Shown here: piece by piece, positions 60,671-64,000 of the stretch
Numbering within the stretch: position 1 is the first letter of the stretch
How the letters are laid out: each line of letters begins with the position of its first letter
Source of the DNA: a virus
IMG/VR virus record: IMGVR_UViG_3300006028_000010
Span: 36,330-100,329 of that record
Reading direction: 5' to 3' (one strand)
Length of the DNA stretch: 64,000 bases
Translations under genes and position numbers: made by a program
Notes under the pieces: model-generated
Told to the model about the DNA's origin: nothing
What the model saw: the letters and a program-made list of their open reading frames with translations, nothing else
Databases searched by the model: none

Positions 60671-60740
60671 GAACGTCGACCTGCCTTCATCAGGTTGACC
60701 ACGCCCCGGGGTCGTTGGCGCGACCGCCGGGGTCCTTACT
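60671..60740 (-). ncRNA. Two-hairpin leader of HNH gene 5
   Basis: Opens AGTAAGGACCCCGG on the minus strand. Hairpin 1: CCCCGG/CCGGGG, bulged C, GGTCG-CGCCAA-CGACC. Hairpin 2: ACCTG-ATGAAGG-CAGGT, with AAGGCAGG as likely Shine-Dalgarno. Closest to the leaders of HNH genes 1 and 3. Confidence 0.7.
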
Positions 60741-60827
60741 GTCTTATTCTACCTGCGCTAAGCAACTCGCCGTGTCTTATTGGGTGGGCGGCGGGCGGCC
60801 TACGGTGGAATGGTCGTCGTGAGTTGT

Positions 60828-61019
60828 TCAGGTGTTGAACTGGTCGGCTCGCACGGCGACGATGAATGCGTCCCACTCGCCGGCGTTGACGGTCAAGACA
60901 CGGGCCGTTGGGTTCTTCGAATCCCGGACGGCGATGGCGCCGTTATCGGAACAAGCAACTTCAACGCAATTTCCGACGCCGGAGAACGTTGACTTGCGGA
61001 AACCACTGGCACGAGTCAT
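60828..61019 (-). CDS. DUF397 protein
   Basis: 63 residues: FRKSTFSGVGNCVEVACSDNGAIAVRDSKNP, then LTVNAGEWDAFIVAVRADQF. This is a complete DUF397 domain, a family confined to actinobacteria where it usually sits next to an XRE-type regulator. No XRE gene is adjacent here, which is unusual. Confidence 0.9.
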   Translation of the reverse strand: MTRASGFRKSTFSGVGNCVEVACSDNGAIAVRDSKNPTARVLTVNAGEWDAFIVAVRADQFNT

Positions 61020-61179
61020 CGACCGAGCCTCACGTGGGAGGGGGGTGCTGGGCCCAGCGGGGTGGGTGATGACACTGTCGCTGGGCCCAGCGGCGCGTCC
61101 AACAGCCGGGCGAACGGAACCAGGGCCGCGAGTCGGGGGCCGCGCTGGTTCCGGCGGCGTGGACGCGGAACAGGTGGTG

Positions 61180-61572
61180 TTAGCAGCCGCAGGGTGCTGG
61201 GGCGGCTACGGGGCACGGCGCTGGGGCTGCGACCACACCGCAGGCCGCGCCTACTGAACAAGGAGACCCCACCGGGACACCCACCGGGTAACCAACGGGG
61301 ACACCAACGGGGACACCAACGGGGACACCCACGGGGAAGCCGCAGCCCACACCGCAACCACCCACCGGGACACCCACGGGGCTCTGCTCCCACCAATCAC
61401 CGAGATGCAACCCGAGAAGCCCGTGGTGAGGGTGACCGAGGTCGATGCCGACACCGCTGCCACCCTGATCCATGGGGGTGACAGTGTCAGCGAACGCCGC
61501 ACCCGCACCAGCAGTGGACAACGCGACCACGAAACCAGCCACAACCAAGGCACGCTTACCGACAGCGACCAT
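61180..61572 (-). CDS. Secreted Val-Pro-Gly repeat protein
   Basis: 130 residues from the ATG at 61572 (AAAGGAG upstream). Signal peptide MVAVGKRALVVAGFVVALSTAGAGAAFA. The mature part has GDWWEQSPVGVPVGGCGVGCG, followed by repeated G-(V/Y/F)-P-V units (FPVGVPVGVPVG and on) and an Ala/Cys/Pro-rich end (CGVVAAPAPCPVAAPAPCGC). About eight PVG repeats. Possibly a surface or fibrous protein; function unknown. Region 61020-61179 holds no visible gene. Confidence 0.7.
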   Translation of the reverse strand: MVAVGKRALVVAGFVVALSTAGAGAAFADTVTPMDQGGSGVGIDLGHPHHGLLGLHLGDWWEQSPVGVPVGGCGVGCGFPVGVPVGVPVGVPVGYPVGVPVGSPCSVGAACGVVAAPAPCPVAAPAPCGC

Positions 61573-61670
61573 TCTTGCTCCTTTGTGTGACCCCGACCTG
61601 ATGAGTTGCCAATTGTTGTGTTGCTTAGACGTGCTGCCCGTTGGGGGCGTTGCTCCACCCCTGGCGGTGG

Positions 61671-61838
61671 TTACCGGGGTGGTGGGTCTTGGTTGGGCCA
61701 GAGCGCCAGCATGTCGAGCAGTGTCCGCAGCTCGTCTGCGTCGCGGGCGAACCGTGCGGCCGTGAGGCGGGCTTTGGTGCGTTCCTCCACGGTGCCTGGG
61801 GGCACCAGCGGCACCGGATGACACTCGTGGATCGTCAC
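61671..61838 (-). CDS. Small helical protein
   Basis: 55 residues from a GTG at 61838: VTIHECHPVPLVPPGTVEERTKARLTAARFARDADELRTLLDMLALWP. Single amphipathic helix. Similar short frames occur in actinobacterial integrated elements. Function unknown. Confidence 0.5.
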   Translation of the reverse strand: MTIHECHPVPLVPPGTVEERTKARLTAARFARDADELRTLLDMLALWPNQDPPPR

Positions 61839-61845
61839 CGGCTGG

Positions 61846-62001
61846 CTACCAGTACCACCGGCGGCCACCGACCGCGTACGGTGTGGCCCCCAAAATGGCC
61901 AGGATGACCCCCACTACTAGCAGGATCAGCCCTAACGTTTCGAGCACACCGATCCCGACTAGGTAACCCACGATTATCAACACGAGACCGAGAACGATCA
62001 C
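61846..62001 (-). CDS. Small two-span membrane protein (DUF6131-like)
   Basis: 51 residues from a GTG at 62001 (GGAGG upstream): VIVLGLVLIIVGYLVGIGVLETLG, LILLVVGVILAILGATPYAVGGRRWYW. The pattern of Gly-spaced spans is that of the small actinobacterial DUF6131-like proteins. Confidence 0.7.
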   Translation of the reverse strand: MIVLGLVLIIVGYLVGIGVLETLGLILLVVGVILAILGATPYAVGGRRWYW

Positions 62002-62051
62002 AGCGCGCCTCCCCCCTTGGGTGGATTTGTGGGGCAGGTGGGGGTGGACGC

Positions 62052-62085
62052 AAAAAATCCGCCGACCCGGGGGCAGGTCGGCGGA
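62052..62085 (-). terminator. Intrinsic terminator
   Basis: On the minus strand TCCGCCGACC pairs perfectly with GGTCGGCGGA (10 bp, 8-nt loop), followed by TTTTTT (62052-62057). It terminates the operon 64000-62153. Confidence 0.85.
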
Positions 62086-62152
62086 ACTGGGCATAGTAAT
62101 GCCGTCCGTCAGGGTATGGCACTAGAACGCGATCACGCAAACGCGGGGGCGG

Positions 62153-62497
62153 TCAAGAACTGTCGCGGTGCCCGGCGATCCAGCGCCGAACCACCCCATG
62201 CTGAAATCTGATCCCCTCATTCGTGACCAGCGACGGCATGCCCCGGTGCCGCCAGGAGTACACGGTGGCGAGGGACACACCGGCGTACTGGGCGACTTGC
62301 TCCGCGGACATCCAATCGTCCTCGGACCACGCCACCACCCGGGGGACGATCCAATCAACCCCCATGGTGATCATTTGTTGGTCGAGTTGGTGGCATATGT
62401 CGGGGGCTATGTCTTCCAGAACGGCTCGGTAGCTGGCGGCGATCCGCCGGGCTCGGGTCAGGGCGGTGTCACCCGGCCATGGCCACTGGCTGCTCAC
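62153..62497 (-). CDS. HTH DNA-binding protein, excisionase-like C-terminus
   Basis: 114 residues from a GTG overlapping the previous stop. Helical N-terminal part; C-terminal winged HTH (MSAEQVAQYAGVSLATVYSWRHRGMPSLVTNEGIRFQHGVVRRWIAG). MerR/Xis-like DNA binding. Last gene of its operon before the terminator. Confidence 0.75.
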   Translation of the reverse strand: MSSQWPWPGDTALTRARRIAASYRAVLEDIAPDICHQLDQQMITMGVDWIVPRVVAWSEDDWMSAEQVAQYAGVSLATVYSWRHRGMPSLVTNEGIRFQHGVVRRWIAGHRDSS

Positions 62498-63336
62498 GCC
62501 ACCGTGGGTTGGTGCTCTTCGGCTTGCCTGGCTGCGAGGCACACAAGGACTAGGCGCCGGTACTCCTCCTCGGGGAAAACCACGGGGCACCGGACGCAGT
62601 GGACCTCGCTGGCCCCGTTTTCCCGCACCAACTGCCCCCCGCACGCTGGGCAAGGCGCCGACCGGGGGAGTTCGTGGGTGAGTTTCGTTAACCCGAGGAT
62701 CACGCGTGACGCGTGATGCAGTTCGAGTAGCGCCAGGGCGCCGCTGATGCCGTCGGTTTGCTCATACGAGGAGTACCAGCCGTTGTCGGCCCACATTTGC
62801 ACTTCGACGCCTTTGAGGGCGAGCAGTACGGAGACGTGGCGGCCGAGTAGCCGGGTGGCGCGTTGCAGCGCGAACCCTGGCCGTGCGTTGCGGTCCATTT
62901 TTTGGGAGTCCCAGTCGATGCGTAGGAGCTCCGCGACGGGTTCCGCGAACACGGTGGCGATCCGCACCATTTCGGCGGCTACGGCGGCCACGTTGATCCG
63001 CAGCGGTGCTGGTAGATCTTTGGTGGCGGCGACTAGGTCGGTCATGCCGATCACACCGTGTTCGAGTGCGACGTGGAGGTCGACGTAGTCGCGGGGGAGT
63101 TCGTTGATGGCGTATACCACCACGCGGGTGCAGGTGGGGCACAACCCGTCGGCGGCCATGATCGGGCCGCCTACTCGGGTGGGGACCGTTTTATGTAAAT
63201 GCCCGCAGCCGCCGCTGACACTGCATGCGTATCCGGGGCCGAGGTGGCATCGGCATTCGTCGCACACGGGGGGGCGTAGCTCAATTTTGGTGGACTCGTA
63301 GCAGCGTTCCGCGCGCCGACACCGGTGGTCGGTCAC
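62494..63336 (-). CDS. Zinc-ribbon protein of unknown function
   Basis: 280 residues. N-terminal CDECRCHLGPGYACSVSGGCGHLH, LCPTCTRVVVYAINELPRDYVDLHVAL; C-terminal CPACGGQLVRENGASEVHCVRC. Helical centre with RATRLLGRHVSVLLALKGV. Members of this type occur in integrated elements and phages of actinobacteria. Overlaps both neighbours by 4 nt. Confidence 0.7.
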   Translation of the reverse strand: MTDHRCRRAERCYESTKIELRPPVCDECRCHLGPGYACSVSGGCGHLHKTVPTRVGGPIMAADGLCPTCTRVVVYAINELPRDYVDLHVALEHGVIGMTDLVAATKDLPAPLRINVAAVAAEMVRIATVFAEPVAELLRIDWDSQKMDRNARPGFALQRATRLLGRHVSVLLALKGVEVQMWADNGWYSSYEQTDGISGALALLELHHASRVILGLTKLTHELPRSAPCPACGGQLVRENGASEVHCVRCPVVFPEEEYRRLVLVCLAARQAEEHQPTVA

Positions 63337-63773
63337 GGGGCCCGGTCCCAGAGCACGATCGCGGGCGCGACGGTCGTGTTGACTGCTGCTGCCGACGGCG
63401 GATACCACTTGACTGAGAAAACGGTCTGCTCCCGGCTAAGCCCACTGAGGTGCAGGGCTTCGTTAAGCCGCCGGGACAATTCCTCAAAGGTGTTCCCGCC
63501 AACAACATGGTTGTGACCGCGGATCGCGGCCCACCACAAGCCGTTCTCGCGGTGCACCGCGATCGTCAGGTCTTTACTGGACTCGTCGCTACGGTGGGCG
63601 GCTTCGATCGCGAGTGCGCGCAGCGACCCTGAGATCGTGAGACCGTGGTCTGTTGCGTACTTCTGAAGTGATTCCAGTTCTTCGTCGTTGAGCCGGACAC
63701 TCACGACCGTTGACCGTTGACGCGGTGGTGGGGGCTCGGCGGTGTCAAACTCATCGAACTCGCCGGCTGTCAT
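63333..63773 (-). CDS. Ribbon-helix-helix protein with HicB-like domain
   Basis: 146 residues. RHH at about 20-58 (STVVSVRLNDEELESLQKYATDHGLTISGSLRALAIEAAH); HicB-like strand-helix at about 70-108 (LTIAVHRENGLWWAAIRGHNHVV, TFEELSRRLNEAL). HicB proteins usually have the two domains in the reverse order and are antitoxins; no HicA partner is visible. Confidence 0.65.
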   Translation of the reverse strand: MTAGEFDEFDTAEPPPPRQRSTVVSVRLNDEELESLQKYATDHGLTISGSLRALAIEAAHRSDESSKDLTIAVHRENGLWWAAIRGHNHVVGGNTFEELSRRLNEALHLSGLSREQTVFSVKWYPPSAAAVNTTVAPAIVLWDRAP

Positions 63774-64000
63774 GGTAGGCCACCGATGGTGATCAGCAGC
63801 CCGTTGTCACTATCACTCGGTTCGCCGTCGGGGTGGCTGTTCCAGTGGTCGTTGTGGTCATCCCCTTCGCGGTGCGCGTCGCTGTCGTTGTTGTTGTGGT
63901 TGCCGCGCCGGGGGTGGGGTGTCCAGTTGTCGTCGGGTGGGGGTTCGGCCCGGTCCGGGACGGTGGGTGCTGGCGGGGGCGCTGGTGTGTCGGTGACCGC
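63770..64000 (-). CDS. C-terminal part of an unidentified protein, cut by window edge
   Basis: The frame is open from the right edge to a TGA at 63770-63772 that overlaps the RHH start. The visible 76 residues are rich in Pro, Asp, Asn and His (PAPPPAPTVPDRAEPPPDD, NHNNNDSDAHREGDDHND) and end DNGLLITIGGLP. Start and function lie outside the window. Confidence 0.5.
   Translation of the reverse strand, partial: AVTDTPAPPPAPTVPDRAEPPPDDNWTPHPRRGNHNNNDSDAHREGDDHNDHWNSHPDGEPSDSDNGLLITIGGLP

Noticed and set aside
26746-60740. HNH genes as IscB/TnpB-like RNA-guided nucleases with an omega-RNA
   Set aside because: The proteins are 190-420 residues of zinc fingers plus HNH; no RuvC motifs or bridge helix are seen and the leaders are only about 70 nt, though they are RNA-like.
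59867-60740. Plus-strand frames opposite HNH gene 5
   Set aside because: They lack motifs; the minus strand shows zinc fingers, HNH and the leader.
1-64000. CRISPR arrays
   Set aside because: No identical 25-40-bp repeats with regular spacers; the only long repeat arrays are coding.

Overview
The window is a 64-kb piece of a temperate siphophage of a high-GC actinobacterium, either as a prophage or as phage DNA. The evidence is a full HK97-type virion module, a long tape measure, a lysis cassette, a tyrosine integrase beside a tRNA 3' fragment, GTG/TTG starts, and actinobacterial accessory families (DUF397, Rpf-like, PASTA and DUF6131-like proteins). I cannot name the host species. Both ends are cut through coding sequence, so the element continues on both sides.

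Layout from left to right. 0-3.8 kb: end of an unidentified (possibly regulatory) gene, the 3' half of a tRNA-Asn that looks like an att core, a Bro-N/GIY-YIG fusion protein, the integrase and a small plus-strand operon. 3.8-7.5 kb (minus strand): small membrane and zinc-ribbon proteins, an Ig-like protein, a papain-like peptidase and the amidase endolysin/holin pair. 7.5-28.4 kb (minus): distal tail and fibre genes, including two huge proteins built from a degenerate 20-21-residue repeat, several internally duplicated domains, collagen-like and Gp37-like minor tail proteins and the Dit-like protein. 28.4-36 kb: tape measure, frameshifted tail chaperones, major tail protein, tail terminator and head-tail connectors. 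36-48 kb: glycosyltransferase, major capsid, scaffold, MuF-like protein, portal interrupted by an intein, a plus-strand XRE/membrane pair, large terminase, ParB-methyltransferase fusion and small terminase. 48-64 kb: packaging HNH, a sugar/glycosyltransferase/methyltransferase set, lipoprotein and cell-wall-lytic genes, small regulators, an iron-permease-like protein, and zinc-ribbon, HTH and RHH proteins.

Structural genes are packed on the minus strand with many ATGA/GTGA overlaps, so translation is probably coupled from terminase to lysis. Reading right to left the order is small terminase, large terminase, portal, MuF, scaffold, capsid, connectors, tail, lysis, integrase.

The most interesting features are these. 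(1) Five free-standing zinc-finger HNH endonuclease genes are each preceded by a similar two-hairpin leader, suggesting one mobile 'leader RNA + HNH' unit that has colonised five intergenic sites. (2) Two tail proteins of about 815 and 996 residues consist almost wholly of Asp/Thr/Ala/Arg repeats. (3) The tape-measure gene seems to need a +1 frameshift or 10-nt bypass at codon 9, directly at a UAG, and its Shine-Dalgarno lies inside a perfect 10-bp hairpin. (4) The portal carries an intein with class 3 features and a LAGLIDADG domain. (5) A Bro-N/GIY-YIG fusion sits between att and int.
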